Shown here one piece after another: positions 41,133 to 49,649 of a stretch of DNA of 64,000 nucleotides (position 1 is the first letter of the stretch; the number at the start of each line of letters is the position of its first letter). Origin of the DNA: Chloroflexota bacterium (GTDB lineage Bacteria > Chloroflexota > Anaerolineae > Anaerolineales > Villigracilaceae). The DNA lies in NCBI GenBank assembly GCA_016213105.1, contig JACRBN010000018.1:1-64000 (forward strand), in the 5' to 3' direction. The position numbers and the translations under genes were made by a program. The notes under the pieces are model-generated. The model was not told the origin of the DNA. It made no database searches and was given only the letters and a program-made list of their open reading frames with translations.

Positions 41133-41348
41133 TCATTGCACAATCCAATGCAGCCCAAACGCCATGTCAACGCCCAAAACCAGCAGAAGGATGCCGATCA
41201 CGAAGTAAATCGTCCGCGCAACCATGTCGCCGAGCAGAATATTCAACAACTTGCCTGGGCGCGTTACCAATCCCCAATTCAAGACCGAGCCGATCATGGT
41301 CAGCAGCCCGAGCAGGATGATCAAAATCCCTGAGACTGTTTCAGTCAT
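41133..41348 (-). CDS. Small membrane protein of the tkt-rpiB operon
   Basis: A 71-residue protein with two long hydrophobic helices (VSGILIILLGLLTMIGSVLNW and TIYFVIGILLLVLGVDMAF) and a short basic loop between them. No family recognised. It lies 47 bp after tkt and 6 bp before rpiB, so it is probably expressed with them. Confidence 0.75.
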   Translation of the reverse strand: MTETVSGILIILLGLLTMIGSVLNWGLVTRPGKLLNILLGDMVARTIYFVIGILLLVLGVDMAFGLHWIVQ

Positions 41349-41395
41349 ATCGATATCGTTTTCTGATTCCGTTCTTCACCGTCTGCGCCATGACC

Positions 41396-43378
41396 TTAAG
41401 CGCTTACAATGGCCTTCGCCTTGGCGATCACGTTCTCGACGGTAAAACCGAATTTCTCGAACAGGGTCTTTGCCGGGGCGGAGGCGCCATAGGAGGTCAT
41501 GCAGATAACGGAGGACGCGTAGCGCTCCCAGCCGAGGCCGACTCCTGCTTCGACGGCCAGCCGCGCCTGGATCGCTTTCGGCAGCACGGACTCGCGATAG
41601 GCCTGATCCTGTTTCTCGAACAGTTCCCACGATGGGAACGACACCACGCGAACGGCGAGTCCTTCCGCGGCCAGCTTCTCGGCGGCGGCGTAGATCAGGC
41701 CAACTTCCGAGCCTGAGGCCATCAGGATCAACTGCGGATTTTCGCCGAAGTCCTTCAGCACATACGCGCCCTTTTCCACGGTGGGAAGGGTCGAAGGCTC
41801 GAAGGTCGGCACATTTTGACGGGTGAGCGCCAGCACGGTCGGCCCGTGGCGGTTTTCGATGGCAACCTTCCAGGCCGCGGCGACTTCGTTCGCGTCGGCG
41901 GGGCGGATGACGGTCAGGTTGGGGATGGCGCGCAGGGCCACGAGGTGTTCCACAGGCTGGTGCGTCGGGCCATCCTCACCCAGGCCAATCGAGTCATGTG
42001 TGAAGACGAAGATCGAGGGGATGTGCGAGAGCGCCGCCACGCGGATGGCGGGACGGTTGTAATCGGAGAAGACCAGGAAGGTGCCGCCGTAGGGGATCAG
42101 CCCGCCGAAGACGGCCATGCCGTTCAGCGCGGCGGCCATGGCATGTTCGCGCACGCCGAAGTGGAAGTTGCGTCCCTCGGGCGTGGCTTTTTGGAAAGCA
42201 GGGTAACCGTCCAGCTTGGTGTTGTTGGACGGGGCCAGGTCGGCAGAACCGCCCAACAGTTCGGGCAGTTTCGCGGCCAGCGCGTTGAGCACCTTGCCCG
42301 AGGAGGCGCGGGTGGCCATGCCTTTCGGGTCGGCGGGGAAAGTCGGCAGGGCCGAGAGCCAATCCTGCGGCAATTGTCCATTGAGGCGGCGTTCCAATTC
42401 CCTGCCCAAGTCGGGATGGATGCGGCGATAGGCTTCGAAGCGCAGCTTCCACTCGTCCTCCGCTTTGATGCCGCGCGTCACCGCCTGGCGGAAGAAGTCC
42501 AGCGCATCCTCGGGGATGAAGAAGCGCGGCTCGGTCGGCCAGTCCAGGTTCTGTTTGGCCAGCGCCAATTCCTCGTCGCCCAACGGCTCGCCGTGGACTT
42601 TCGAGGTGCCCTGGCGATTCGGCGACCCAAAACCGATGGTGGTGCGGCACATAATGATGGACGGACGCGGGTCGGCCTTGGCGGCCTGGACGGCAGCGTC
42701 GATGGCGTCCACATCGTTGCCGTCAGCCACCTTCTGCACGTGCCAGCCATAGGCCTCGAAGCGCAGGGCGCGGTCTTCGGTGAAGGACAGGTCGGTCGAG
42801 CCGTCAATCGAAATGTGATTATCATCGTAGAGATAGATCATACGGCCGAGCGAGAGATGTCCCGCCAGCGAAGCGGCCTCGGACGAGACGCCCTCCATCA
42901 GGTCGCCGTCGGTGACGATGGCATAGATGAACGGGTCGATCAACTCATAGCCAGGACGGTTGAACTCCGCGGCCAGGTGCGAGGCGGCGATGGCCATGCC
43001 CACGCCCGTGGCAAATCCTTGTCCGAGCGGACCTGTGGTCATCTCCACGCCAGGGGTCAGGCCGTATTCGGGATGCCCGGGCGTGATACTGCCCCACTGG
43101 CGGAAGTTCTGGAGGTCATCCAACGAGACGTCGTAGCCTGTGAGATGCAACAGGGAATACAGCAGCATCGAGCCATGTCCGCCTGAGAGGATGAAACGGT
43201 CGCGGCCCGCCCACTTGGGGTTGCGCGGATTGTGGCGCAGGTGGCGCGTCCACAGGGTGTAGGCAATGGCCGAGGTGCCCATCGGAAGCCCGGGGTGACC
43301 CGAGTTGGCTTTTTGGACGCCGTCGGCGGAGAGAAAGCGCAGCGTATTGATACAGCGGTTTTGAAGGTCGGAAGTCAT
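41396..43378 (-). CDS. tkt: Transketolase
   Basis: A 660-residue thiamine-diphosphate enzyme of the non-oxidative pentose-phosphate pathway. Visible: [34 protein letters not shown], the ThDP/Mg motif [15 protein letters not shown] ending at [45 protein letters not shown] and C-terminal [13 protein letters not shown]. The ATG at 43378 begins MTSDLQNRC. First gene of an operon with a small membrane protein, rpiB, and (across an insertion) tal-pgi. Confidence 0.97.
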   Translation of the reverse strand: MTSDLQNRCINTLRFLSADGVQKANSGHPGLPMGTSAIAYTLWTRHLRHNPRNPKWAGRDRFILSGGHGSMLLYSLLHLTGYDVSLDDLQNFRQWGSITPGHPEYGLTPGVEMTTGPLGQGFATGVGMAIAASHLAAEFNRPGYELIDPFIYAIVTDGDLMEGVSSEAASLAGHLSLGRMIYLYDDNHISIDGSTDLSFTEDRALRFEAYGWHVQKVADGNDVDAIDAAVQAAKADPRPSIIMCRTTIGFGSPNRQGTSKVHGEPLGDEELALAKQNLDWPTEPRFFIPEDALDFFRQAVTRGIKAEDEWKLRFEAYRRIHPDLGRELERRLNGQLPQDWLSALPTFPADPKGMATRASSGKVLNALAAKLPELLGGSADLAPSNNTKLDGYPAFQKATPEGRNFHFGVREHAMAAALNGMAVFGGLIPYGGTFLVFSDYNRPAIRVAALSHIPSIFVFTHDSIGLGEDGPTHQPVEHLVALRAIPNLTVIRPADANEVAAAWKVAIENRHGPTVLALTRQNVPTFEPSTLPTVEKGAYVLKDFGENPQLILMASGSEVGLIYAAAEKLAAEGLAVRVVSFPSWELFEKQDQAYRESVLPKAIQARLAVEAGVGLGWERYASSVICMTSYGASAPAKTLFEKFGFTVENVIAKAKAIVSA

Positions 43379-43439
43379 AATCAATCCAAAAAATAGGGTG
43401 GGTACATTTTACCATTGTAGAAGAATGGTGACATTCTGC

Positions 43440-43475
43440 ACAAAAAAATCCCGCAAACGGGAATCCCTGCGGGCG
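43440..43475 (-). terminator. Rho-independent terminator upstream of tkt
   Basis: Minus strand: stem CCCGCA/TGCGGG enclosing a second GGGATTCCC-type hairpin, followed by ATTTTTTT. It ends the DUF429 transcript before the tkt operon. Confidence 0.78.
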
Positions 43476-43551
43476 TTGGCCGATGAATTGGTATCGTCGG
43501 CCTCTTCATGAACCCAGGCCACTGGATTGCAAATCCAGCGGGAGCAAGCTG

Positions 43552-44313
43552 CTAATACTTTTCCTTCAAATGGCCTGGAAGCACGACCTGCCCCTCGGAC
43601 GGGTCGCCCACGTGGACGATTTGCTCGGGACGATGGGCCGCCAACCAGGCGGTATAAGCCGCCACGATCACGTCCAGCATGTCGGCAGCGTAGACCAGGT
43701 CAAGGGGCAGGTTGCCCTTCATCAGCTTGAAGCGCGTGATTTCCTCGAAGAAATCCATCGGATCCTTGACGCGCACCCCATGCTCGTGCAGAACCAGTTG
43801 GCGCTGCAGGCGTCCCTCCAGGGTCGGCTTCGACAGGGGCACCTGATCGAGCAGGACGCAGAAGCAGGCGTGGGGATTGGTTTCGAGCATCTGATAGGCC
43901 GCCCCCTCCTGTGGATAGGTCTCGAATCCCAGCCTGGATAATTTTGCATACAAGGCAAATCCCGACTGCATCCACGAAGCGCAGGATTCGGCGCGCCCGG
44001 GCGTACCCGTCACGCTGATGCCGCGCTCGCGCAGGTCATACTCGGCTACGCGCAAATCCGCACCGCGCAAATGCAGCGCGGGCGTCAGGCTCTGGCTTTC
44101 GAGCCTCCTGCGCACCAGCCCGAGATTGGGCTTCGAGGGCGCCGAGACGGCCAGCACGGCCGAACGCTGCGCACCCAGGAAAGCCGTCAGATCCTCCATC
44201 TCGCCGTCGGCCAGCGTGACCAGGTTCAGGTCGCGGTCCAGCGCGGCATAGGTGAAGGCCTTGCGCCCCGAGGCGGGGTCGATCCCAACGTAGACGGAGT
44301 CAGTGAAAAGCAT
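43552..44313 (-). CDS. DUF429 family protein (predicted nuclease)
   Basis: A 253-residue protein of the DUF429 type, an RNase H-like fold. It begins FTDSVYVGIDPASGRKAFTYA (first Asp of the fold), then VLAVSAPSKPNLG, FETYPQEGAAYQML and DLVYAADMLDVIVAAYTAWLAAH with the terminal D-x-x-D-A. Family function is not established. The ATG at 44313 (MLFTDSVYVG) fits; a start seven codons earlier is possible. A terminator follows at 43440-43475. Confidence 0.85.
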   Translation of the reverse strand: MLFTDSVYVGIDPASGRKAFTYAALDRDLNLVTLADGEMEDLTAFLGAQRSAVLAVSAPSKPNLGLVRRRLESQSLTPALHLRGADLRVAEYDLRERGISVTGTPGRAESCASWMQSGFALYAKLSRLGFETYPQEGAAYQMLETNPHACFCVLLDQVPLSKPTLEGRLQRQLVLHEHGVRVKDPMDFFEEITRFKLMKGNLPLDLVYAADMLDVIVAAYTAWLAAHRPEQIVHVGDPSEGQVVLPGHLKEKY

Positions 44314-44337
44314 AGTAAGATTAACCTGTGGCAATAT

Positions 44338-44430
44338 CCTTGCGAAGGTTAAGGCAGTCAGGGCAGATGGCTCTGATCATTTCCTGCCTTCAACGACAAA
44401 AAGACTTTCGAATTCCAAACCTTCGCAAGG
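44338..44430. repeat. Nested inverted repeat upstream of tlpA-like gene
   Basis: Outer arms CCTTGCGAAGGTT (44338-44350) / AACCTTCGCAAGG (44418-44430), perfect 13 bp. Inner arms AAGGCAG (44351-44357) / CTGCCTT (44384-44390). It lies in the divergent region between the DUF429 and TlpA-like genes, either as a mobile palindrome or as a structured leader. Confidence 0.65.
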
Positions 44431-44550
44431 GTCTTCTTTTGTATCAGTGTAGCCGAAAAGGAAAATGAATGCAATAAAATTTCGCCTGACACTTTTCCCT
44501 TCCCCTGCATCCAACAGGAACGTTCATTCCCAGCGAGTAAAACCCCAGCC

Positions 44551-45081
44551 ATGCAACCAACCCTACGCCGCATTCTCTTTATCGTGATCCTCATCGCAGG
44601 CCTGGCCTGGATCGGCATCAGCGCCAACCCAGCCGATTCGGACACCGCCGCCGCGCCCCAGGTGGGATTCAGCGCCCCCGATTTCAGCCTGCAATCCCTC
44701 GATGGCCAGTCCTACCGCCTGTCCGACCTGCACGGGCAGGTCGTGCTCGTCAACCTGTGGGCTACCTGGTGCCCACCCTGCCGCGCCGAGATGCCTGCCA
44801 TCCAAAAGGTTTATGCGGAATACCAGGATCAGGGTCTGGTCGTGCTGGGGATCAACTCAACCGTCCAGGATGAGTTGTCTGCCGTTGCGCCCTTCGTCGC
44901 GGACTACGGCTTGACCTTCCCCATCCTGCTCGACGAGACGGGACAGGTATCCTCGACATATCAATTGCGCTCCCTGCCCTCCAGTTATTTCATCGACCGC
45001 GAGGGCGTCATCCGCTACGTGGTCAGCGGCCCGATGTCTGAAGCCCTGTTGTATGCCCGCATCGAGGAACTCCTCAAATGA
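44551..45081 (+). CDS. TlpA/ResA-type thiol:disulfide oxidoreductase
   Basis: A 176-residue membrane-anchored thioredoxin-like protein. One N-terminal helix (about 7-24), then GFSAPDFSLQSLDGQ, redox motif WATWCPPCRAEMP (about 70-82) and the cis-Pro block LRSLPSSYFIDREG. Works outside the membrane in thiol reduction, for example cytochrome maturation. It overlaps the Lgt-like gene by four bases (ATGA), so both are co-translated. Confidence 0.94.
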   Translation: MQPTLRRILFIVILIAGLAWIGISANPADSDTAAAPQVGFSAPDFSLQSLDGQSYRLSDLHGQVVLVNLWATWCPPCRAEMPAIQKVYAEYQDQGLVVLGINSTVQDELSAVAPFVADYGLTFPILLDETGQVSSTYQLRSLPSSYFIDREGVIRYVVSGPMSEALLYARIEELLK

Positions 45082-45827
45082 TCGAACTCTTCCGCAGCTT
45101 GTTCACCCCGCCGCGCCATTTGATCCTGCTGGTGGCCGCCGTCTGGCTGGGACAAAGCCTGGCTGAAAAACGCGCCGCCCGCCACCAGGTCAGCGCCGAG
45201 GCGCTCGGCAACCTGATCTTCTATGGGCTGGTCGCCTTCATTCTGGGCGGACGTCTCTACTACGCCCTGAGTCACCTCGCGGCCTTCGTCAAGAGTCCGC
45301 TCAGCCTGTTCGACATCGGCGTAAGTCTCTTCGATCCCTTCGGCGGGGGTGTCGCGGCCGTGCTGACCATGCTGGTCTACGGGCGGCGCCAAAAGCTGGA
45401 GTTGTGGAACACACTCGACGCCCTGACGCCCTTCCTGGCCGTCCTGGCGGTCGCGCTCGGATTAAGCCATCTGGCGGCGGGCACCGCCTACGGCAGGCCG
45501 ACCGACCTGCCCTGGGCGATTCCCCTGTGGAATGCGGACCGTCACCCCACCCAGATATACGAGAGTCTCGCTGCGCTCCTGACCTTCGGGCTGGTCTGGA
45601 CCCTCAAGCCGACTCCGCGCCCGGGCCTGCTCTTCCTGACCTTCATCGCGCTGACGGCTGGCTGGCAGCTTTTCCTGGGCGCCTATCGCGGAGACGCTTC
45701 GCTTTTCATGGAAAAGTTTCCTCTCGACCAGGTCGGCGCCTGGGCTGTGCTGGCCGTCTCCCTGGGCCTGTACGAATGGAGGCGCTCCCGGGATCAGCAG
45801 GCAGGGGACGGGAATGTCTTGTCTTAA
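45078..45827 (+). CDS. Divergent Lgt-like (prolipoprotein diacylglyceryl transferase family) membrane protein
   Basis: A 249-residue protein with about seven membrane helices and partial similarity to Lgt: LGGRLYYALSH, FDPFGGGVAAVL, YGRPTDLPWAI and RHPTQIYES. However, the central Lgt signature (G-R-x-G-N-F-I-N) is replaced by LGLSHLAAGTAYGR, so the catalytic Arg/Asn are missing. It may not be a lipoprotein acyltransferase; coupling to a TlpA-like protein suggests a membrane redox role. Family assignment reasonably sure, activity not. Confidence 0.8.
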   Translation: MIELFRSLFTPPRHLILLVAAVWLGQSLAEKRAARHQVSAEALGNLIFYGLVAFILGGRLYYALSHLAAFVKSPLSLFDIGVSLFDPFGGGVAAVLTMLVYGRRQKLELWNTLDALTPFLAVLAVALGLSHLAAGTAYGRPTDLPWAIPLWNADRHPTQIYESLAALLTFGLVWTLKPTPRPGLLFLTFIALTAGWQLFLGAYRGDASLFMEKFPLDQVGAWAVLAVSLGLYEWRRSRDQQAGDGNVLS

Positions 45828-45888
45828 AGTACCTTTAGTCGTATGATTAAGGTCAATATTATCAATAAACATCAAGTGGAGTTTTTAC

Positions 45889-46260
45889 ATGGCAAAAATC
45901 CTGATTGTTGACGACGACAGGGAAACCACCAACCTGTTGGAAAAAATCGTAATGATGAAAGGTCATCAGCCTGCCTCGGTCAACAACAGCGTCAAGGCCG
46001 TCGAACAGGCCCACGCCGTCCAACCCGATATCATCCTGATGGACATCCTGATGCCCGAGATCAACGGCATCCAGCTTTGCAAGATCTTCAAGGCCATCCC
46101 CGAACTCAAGCACATTCCCATCATCATCGTTTCCGCGCTGAACGACGCAGGCAGCCAGCGCGATACCTTGAATGCCGGTGCGGCGGACTTCCTCTCCAAG
46201 CCGGTCAACCCCGAAGTCCTTGCGGAAAAAATCTTGAATTTGGTAAACGCAGTTCCATAA
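45889..46260 (+). CDS. Single-domain response regulator (CheY-like)
   Basis: A 123-residue receiver with DDD (about 8-10), phospho-acceptor Asp in LMDILMPEING, Ser in IVSALND and Lys in LSKPVNPEVL. There is no output domain. A GTGGAG precedes the ATG. It is a single-gene unit with a terminator; no kinase is adjacent. Confidence 0.95.
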   Translation: MAKILIVDDDRETTNLLEKIVMMKGHQPASVNNSVKAVEQAHAVQPDIILMDILMPEINGIQLCKIFKAIPELKHIPIIIVSALNDAGSQRDTLNAGAADFLSKPVNPEVLAEKILNLVNAVP

Positions 46261-46277
46261 GGCATCCGCTTTCCCGA

Positions 46278-46311
46278 ACAACGCCCAGGCCAGTCCGGGC
46301 GTTGTTTCATT
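46278..46311 (+). terminator. Rho-independent terminator
   Basis: Stem ACAACGCCC (46278-46286) / GGGCGTTGT (46297-46305), loop about ten bases, then TTTCATT. Confidence 0.75.
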
Positions 46312-46386
46312 CAAGACCAATGGGCCATGCGCTGGGTGTGCAAAACCTGTAGAATTCGCATATCACCCTCCCTGAAAAGAGATTGC

Positions 46387-47013
46387 ATGGACACCCTCAT
46401 CCTGGTTGGCATTCCCCTGCTTTTGGTCGCGATCTTTGTAGTCATCGGACTGGCAATCGCCTTTCCATACATTTCCCGCGCTGTGGTCAAATCCACGGGC
46501 GCGCCCGCCGAAGCCGTCATCCTGTCAAAACGGGCCGGGAAGGGAGCCGCCTACGGCTCGAACCGATCCCTCATTGCGCAGGAGATCATCCTAAAGCTGG
46601 AGGTTCATCCCGCGGTGGGCGCTCCATACGAGACCGAAATCCGCTACATGGAGGATGTGATGAATGCCATGCGGCTGGAGCCTGGCTACATCGTCCAGGT
46701 GCGGGTCGCGCGCGGCAACCCCGACAATGTGGCTGTGCTGGCAGAGACATCCCGCCCCGGGTCGAACGCCTCCAACCTGGCACGCGCCCAGGTGGCGGTA
46801 GCCAACTTCGCGCAGAAGGTCGCCCGTGGGGAAGCGGCAAACGGACAAGGCGTCATGGAGACCCTCCAGGCGGAGGGGGTCCGCGCCCACCCGATGGCCG
46901 CCCAGGACGATCTGAGGGCCAGGCTGGAAAAGCTGACGGAGATGATGACCGCAGGCCTGATCACCCAGCAGGAATTCGAAACGAAGAAAGCGGAAATTCT
47001 CGCGAAAATATAG
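46387..47013 (+). CDS. Membrane-anchored protein with C-terminal SHOCT domain
   Basis: A 208-residue protein with one N-terminal helix (about 4-26, ILVGIPLLLVAIFVVIGLAI), a central domain of about 110 residues (AEAVILSKRAGKGAAYGSN, then GYIVQVRVARGNPDNVAVL) and a C-terminal SHOCT motif (LEKLTEMMTAGLITQQEFETK, short helical oligomerisation domain). The start at 46387 is preferred to a frame 20 codons longer because it gives a clean membrane anchor. Function unknown. Confidence 0.82.
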   Translation: MDTLILVGIPLLLVAIFVVIGLAIAFPYISRAVVKSTGAPAEAVILSKRAGKGAAYGSNRSLIAQEIILKLEVHPAVGAPYETEIRYMEDVMNAMRLEPGYIVQVRVARGNPDNVAVLAETSRPGSNASNLARAQVAVANFAQKVARGEAANGQGVMETLQAEGVRAHPMAAQDDLRARLEKLTEMMTAGLITQQEFETKKAEILAKI

Positions 47014-47018
47014 ATCGC

Positions 47019-47052
47019 ACGCCCCTCGGTCAAATCGAGGGGCGTTTCTGTT
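47019..47052 (+). terminator. Rho-independent terminator
   Basis: Stem ACGCCCCTCG (47019-47028) / CGAGGGGCGT (47036-47045), then TTCTGTTT. Confidence 0.8.
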
Positions 47053-47169
47053 TAACCAGACACAAAGGGATAATCATCACCACCATTCGGGATGAAAGAA
47101 CGTTGCTCTTGCGAAAAAATTTCACTATAGTAGGGCCAGCATCCTTATCTCACACCCAGGCAGGCCGAC

Positions 47170-48450
47170 ATGTCGCACACTACCTTGAAATCTGGTTACA
47201 CCGAACTGGTCGAGCGTTTGAACCGCTTCCCACAGGGAGCGCCGTCCTCAGACAGTTTGTACAAGATTCTGCAAATCCTATTCAGCGAACGCGAGGCGGG
47301 GTTGGTCGCCCTGCTGCCAATCAAGCCCTTTACCGCCGAGAAGGCCAGCCGCATATGGAAGATGAACCTGACTGAGGCGCGCCAGGTGCTGGATGAATTG
47401 TCCAGCCGCGCGATTTTGTTGGATATGGAACAGCACGGCCAGACCACCTACGTTCTGCCGCCGCCGATGGCGGGCTTCTTCGAATTTTCCTTGATGCGCC
47501 TGCGCGGCGATGTCGACCAGAAGGTGTTGAGTGAGATGTTCTATCAATATCTCAACGTGGAGGAGGAATTCATCCGCGCCCTGTTTGTCGGCGGCGAGAC
47601 ACAGTTGGGACGGGTTTTCGTCCAGGAGCCGATGCTCTCCGCGGACAATGCCCTGCACGTGCTGGACTACGAACGCGCCAGCGAGATCATCCAAACCGCC
47701 AGCCACCGCGGGGTGGGCGTGTGCTACTGCCGCCACAAGATGCAGCACATGGGCCGCAACTGCGATGCACCCCTGGACATCTGTATGACCTTCAACGGCA
47801 CGGCCCAATCCCTGACCCGCCATGAGTACGCCCGCCTGATCGACGTCAGGGAAGGCATGGATTTGCTGCAACAGGCGCATGAGCGCGGACTGGTGCAGTT
47901 CGGGGAGAATGTGCAGAAAAGCGTCAGCTTCATCTGCAATTGCTGCGGGTGCTGCTGCGAGGCCCTGATCGCCGCGCGCAAGTTCGGCATTTTGAATCCG
48001 ATCCACACCTCCAACTTCCTGCCCGTCGTGGATGAAGCCCAATGCAACGGCTGCGGGAAATGCGTCACTGCCTGCCCCGTGGAGGCCATGACGCTGGTCT
48101 CGGCCAACGATCCGCAGCATCCAAAAATGAAGAAGGCCAAACTCGACGCGGACATCTGCCTGGGCTGCGGCGTGTGTGTCCGCGCCTGTTCGCGCGACGG
48201 GCTGTCCCTGCATGAACGCGCCCAACGGGTGATCACCCCCGTCAACTCGGTGCATCGCGTGGTGATGATGGCCGTCGAACGCGGCGGACTCGAGGACTTG
48301 ATCTTCGACAACCGCGTGATGTGGAATCATCGCGCCATGGCCGCCGTGCTGGGAGTCATCCTGCGCCTGCCGCCCGTCAAGCGCGGCCTGGCCAGCCAGC
48401 AGGTCAAATCACGCTACCTGGAATATCTGATCTCACGCTTCGCAAATTAA
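47170..48450 (+). CDS. Cys-rich 4Fe-4S protein with N-terminal winged-helix-like region
   Basis: A 426-residue predicted electron carrier or regulator. The N-terminus (about 1-120) looks like a winged helix (LLPIKPFTAEKASRIWKMN, LDELSSRAILLDME). A Cys motif CYCRHKMQHMGRNCDAPLDIC (about 178-198) and a Cys cluster CNCCGCCCEA (about 256-265) precede two classical 4Fe-4S sites: CNGCGKCVTACPVEA (about 294-308) and CLGCGVCVRACSRDG (about 333-347). I know related ferredoxin-like proteins in anaerobes without a fixed function. It stands alone on the plus strand. Confidence 0.88.
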   Translation: MSHTTLKSGYTELVERLNRFPQGAPSSDSLYKILQILFSEREAGLVALLPIKPFTAEKASRIWKMNLTEARQVLDELSSRAILLDMEQHGQTTYVLPPPMAGFFEFSLMRLRGDVDQKVLSEMFYQYLNVEEEFIRALFVGGETQLGRVFVQEPMLSADNALHVLDYERASEIIQTASHRGVGVCYCRHKMQHMGRNCDAPLDICMTFNGTAQSLTRHEYARLIDVREGMDLLQQAHERGLVQFGENVQKSVSFICNCCGCCCEALIAARKFGILNPIHTSNFLPVVDEAQCNGCGKCVTACPVEAMTLVSANDPQHPKMKKAKLDADICLGCGVCVRACSRDGLSLHERAQRVITPVNSVHRVVMMAVERGGLEDLIFDNRVMWNHRAMAAVLGVILRLPPVKRGLASQQVKSRYLEYLISRFAN

Positions 48451-48529
48451 ACGGCGCAACAGCCAAAAGCCATTCAACAACAGGCGAAAAGGAATGCAAC
48501 CTTTTTGCCTGTTTGTTTGTATTCCAACC

Positions 48530-49513
48530 ATGCAAACGAATACCAGCCTTGCCGCATTGCTGTTCATTCTGATCCTGTCCATCACAGCCTGCCAGCCCAC
48601 GGTCCCGCCCGAACCTCTCGCGCCAGTAGAACCGCCTTTCACCTATTATGGGTGGATCTACGTTGGATACACCGCCGAAAGCGCGGACCTCGCGCGCATC
48701 CGCACCTACACCAATACGGGCTTTGCCGTCCTGCCCGTGCAGGTACAGATCCTCGAAGGGCGGGGGTTCGAGAATATCATCTTCCTTTTCAATGAAAGCG
48801 CCATTCTCGATCTGCTCTGGAAAAACGAGGGCAGGCAGTTGCCCGGCGTGGATGGCGCACTCTGGTATGACCAGGAAATTCCCGAGTATCGAAATAAATT
48901 CTTTCAGGCCTACAGACAATACATGCAAGGCTTGAAGGATGAACTGCTGACAGCGGGTGTCTACAATCAGGTGGATATTTTCTACCTGGCGGACGAGCCT
49001 GCCATGCACAGGAATATCTACCTCGACCAGGATTTTCTGGATCGGTACGTGGCTGAATTCAAACAGGTCTTCCCTGACAAGCTGGGCGCCATTACCTTCG
49101 CCCAGGCCTGGGAGCCGACAACTGCGGCGGGTTCGCATTACGACCCGCCCGCACAACTGGACCTGGTCATCCTGGACCCCTATTTCTTTGCAGTGGAATT
49201 GGGCCTGGATGAAGTCTCATGTGATCGGGACGAGATCAGGGAGTGGCTGTATCAGGGCAATTCCGTTTCATCCATCGGCTGGGCCAAACAATTTGGAAAA
49301 CCCATCCTGGTGGCAGGCGACGCCCAATTGAAGGACGGCCAGCCGCCCAAAGATTGCTATCTGACCGAGATGTATGCCCTCCTCCAGGAGGACCCTGACA
49401 TTGCGGGCCTGCTCTGGTTCATCTACGACAAGGAATACGATGAAGGCGGGTATATTCGCGGCGGCGGCAACGATCCGCACCTGGTGGAGTTGATCGAGAA
49501 TCTCGGCCGATAG
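48530..49513 (+). CDS. Predicted lipoprotein with glycoside-hydrolase-like TIM-barrel features
   Basis: A 327-residue protein. The start at 48530 gives a lipoprotein signal (SLAALLFILILSITACQP, Cys about residue 20). The body shows alternating strands and helices with barrel-like motifs: YYGWIYVGYT, VDIFYLADEPAMHRN (strand ending in Asp-Glu), LGAITFAQAWEP, LVILDPYFFAVELG and GLLWFIYDKEYDEG. The DEP pair and the Trp-rich end strands recall glycoside hydrolases, but I cannot assign a family. Probably cell-surface. Confidence 0.8.
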   Translation: MQTNTSLAALLFILILSITACQPTVPPEPLAPVEPPFTYYGWIYVGYTAESADLARIRTYTNTGFAVLPVQVQILEGRGFENIIFLFNESAILDLLWKNEGRQLPGVDGALWYDQEIPEYRNKFFQAYRQYMQGLKDELLTAGVYNQVDIFYLADEPAMHRNIYLDQDFLDRYVAEFKQVFPDKLGAITFAQAWEPTTAAGSHYDPPAQLDLVILDPYFFAVELGLDEVSCDRDEIREWLYQGNSVSSIGWAKQFGKPILVAGDAQLKDGQPPKDCYLTEMYALLQEDPDIAGLLWFIYDKEYDEGGYIRGGGNDPHLVELIENLGR

Positions 49514-49649
49514 TCAGGCGCGGGCCATCCGTTCCGCGAAATCGAATATTTCCACCCAGGCGCAGGAGGGGACATTTTTTCGATCTCTGCATTAAAATAC
49601 ATGCTCGTAACGCAGTTCGAAAAACATACTATCGCCTGGAGAATACAGC

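Noticed and set aside
41816-43186. Plus-strand open frame of 456 codons opposite tkt
   Set aside because: Transketolase motifs on the minus strand are unambiguous; the antisense frame has no recognisable domains.
43476-43551. tRNA-like folding (anticodon-type arm CTGGATTGCAAATCCAG, plus other short stems)
   Set aside because: Acceptor pairing is only about 4-5 bp, the T-arm consensus is missing, and one side overlaps codons of the DUF429 gene. I treat it as 3'-UTR structure, not a tRNA.
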